Source of the DNA: Bryobacterales bacterium
Lineage (GTDB): Bacteria > Acidobacteriota > Terriglobia > Bryobacterales > Bryobacteraceae
Assembly (NCBI GenBank): GCA_947467185.1
Contig: CANIHR010000016.1
Location: 1-34,241, forward strand
Direction: 5' to 3'
DNA length: 34,241 nucleotides
How positions within the stretch are numbered: position 1 is the first letter of the stretch; each line of letters starts with the position of its first letter. The notes under the pieces are model-generated. The model was not told the origin of the DNA, searched no databases, and saw nothing but the letters and a program-made list of their open reading frames with translations. Shown here piece by piece: positions 33,221-34,241 of the stretch. The position numbers and the translations under genes are program-made.

Positions 33221-34241
33221 TATTTCCCTGATGCTACCGTCCACCCTGTCGCCGCGCCCTTGTTCTGTTCCTTCAGCCATTCCAGCAGCGGCGCAAAGTA
33301 CTCCACCATCGCCCCCGCATCGGCCTTATCCTCGCCCGTCATCTGCTTCAGCGCCTCCGGCCACGGTTTCGACAGGCCGAGCTCCAGCATCGCCTGGAAC
33401 TTCTTACCTGCCTGCTTCGAATCAAAGAACGAACACCGGTTTAGCGGCCCGTTGTACCCCGCCTCCCGGCACATCGCCCGGTAGAACTGGAACTGATAAA
33501 TCGCCGCCAGGAAGTACCGCGCATACGGCGTATTCGCCGGAATGTGATACTTCGCCCCCGGATCAAACGCCTCCGCCGGACGCTCGCCCGGTGCCGCCAC
33601 ACCCTGATACTTCTGTCTCAACGCCCACCACGCCTTGTTGTAATCCGCCGGCTTCACTTCACCCGAAAACACCTGCCAGCGCCACTTGTCAATCAGCAGC
33701 CCGAACGGCAAAAACGCTACCTTATCCAGCGCCCGCCGCAGCAGAATCGGAATATCCGCCGCCGGAGGAGGCACCTGCTGAATCAGCCCGATCGTCTTCA
33801 GATACTCCGGTGTAATCGACAGCGCAATCGTGTCCCCAATCGCCTCATGGAACCCGTCATTCGCCGCGCCCCGGAACAGGAACGGCTGCTTCTTGTACGA
33901 GAGGTCGTAGAACAGATGCCCCAGCTCGTGGTGTACCACTGTAAAGTCCTCGCCCGTTCCCTGAATGCACATCTTCAGCCGAACATCGCTCTCCGCGTCG
34001 ATATCCCACGCGCTCGCATGGCAAACCACATCCCGGTCCGCCGGGCGCGTCAGCATCGACCGCGTCCAGAACGCCGGCGGCAGCGGCTCAAATCCCAGGC
34101 TCTTGAAGAAGTTCTCCCCGTAAGCCGTAATCTGCTTCGCGTCCGTCTTCCTCGACGCCAGAATCTTGCTCAGGTCATACGTGGCCGGTGCGGACGCTGG
34201 AGCCACCAGATCGAAAATGTTCCCCCATTCCTGCGCCCAGA
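33220..34241 (-). CDS. M2 family (ACE-like) zinc peptidyl-dipeptidase, 5' partial
   Basis: The frame stays open to the window edge (WAQEWGNIFDLV at the start), so the N-terminal part is missing and the visible 339 residues are the C-terminal half. The zinc site HHELGH has HExxH at 33916-33930, and the third ligand E lies at 33844-33846 in GFHEAIGD, as in angiotensin-converting enzyme. FRGAANDGFHEAIGDTIALS and TRSMLTRPADRD also match the family. It would remove C-terminal dipeptides; bacterial members are usually exported. It is the first visible gene of the operon with the OYE and SDR genes and is linked by TAATG. Confidence 0.93.
   Translation of the reverse strand, partial: WAQEWGNIFDLVAPASAPATYDLSKILASRKTDAKQITAYGENFFKSLGFEPLPPAFWTRSMLTRPADRDVVCHASAWDIDAESDVRLKMCIQGTGEDFTVVHHELGHLFYDLSYKKQPFLFRGAANDGFHEAIGDTIALSITPEYLKTIGLIQQVPPPAADIPILLRRALDKVAFLPFGLLIDKWRWQVFSGEVKPADYNKAWWALRQKYQGVAAPGERPAEAFDPGAKYHIPANTPYARYFLAAIYQFQFYRAMCREAGYNGPLNRCSFFDSKQAGKKFQAMLELGLSKPWPEALKQMTGEDKADAGAMVEYFAPLLEWLKEQNKGAATGWTVASGK

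Noticed and set aside
1-34241. CRISPR array, insertion sequence, tRNA or rRNA
   Set aside because: No direct repeat array, transposase-like frame, terminal inverted repeats or RNA gene signature was found on reading both strands.

Overview
The window is high-GC bacterial DNA, densely coding on both strands, with many genes that overlap by 1 to 29 bases. The gene mix is a PIG-L deacetylase with a long tail, a multiheme cytochrome next to a CRTAC1-type VCBS/ASPIC-UnbV protein, Gly/Arg-rich M28 and M2 peptidases, DUF433/DUF5615, and an alternative chemosensory cluster without flagellar genes. This is typical of Acidobacteriota, and I would guess Bryobacterales/Solibacter-like. The assignment is inferred from gene content and composition; there is no rRNA or marker-gene tree here.

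Layout. 1-6542 (+): a coupled run of a secreted PIG-L-type protein (5' truncated), a seven-heme c-type cytochrome with TPRs, a CRTAC1 family beta-propeller protein, and a bacterial myo-inositol oxygenase. 6543-18354 (-): one tight nine-gene operon, read from 18354 downwards. It runs REC-PP2C phosphatase, RsbW-like kinase, STAS protein, CheA with a C-terminal receiver, MCP, CheW, CheB, CheR and a PAS hybrid histidine kinase ending in an Hpt domain. It joins a chemosensory array to a complete anti-sigma-type partner-switching set and has no separate CheY. The phosphatase gene carries a frameshift. 18407-20331 (-): ychF followed by a 2-oxopent-4-enoate hydratase-like gene. 20485-27631 (+): a GAF-GGDEF cyclase, then thiE, two APC amino acid permeases, purC, cvpA, a small Fis-type HTH gene, a Gph-type HAD phosphatase and a DUF433 antitoxin. 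Most of these are linked by ATGA/GTGA overlaps or gaps of a few bases. The DUF5615 toxin that should follow the antitoxin is frameshifted. 27962-29083 (-): an unknown helical protein. 29169-30839 (+): a secreted M28 peptidase, ended by a strong bidirectional hairpin terminator. 30903-34241 (-): an M2 (ACE-like) peptidase (N-terminus outside the window), an Old Yellow Enzyme and an SDR in one operon, then a small membrane protein.

The most interesting system is the chemosensory/partner-switching operon. The likely logic is that the MCP-CheW-CheA array and the hybrid kinase send phosphate to receiver domains, including the one on the PP2C phosphatase. The phosphatase and RsbW-like kinase would then set the phosphorylation state of the STAS protein. 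The output would be a STAS partner rather than a flagellar switch. No stretch of 300 or more bases lacks a gene; the longest gap is 153 bases (20332-20484).
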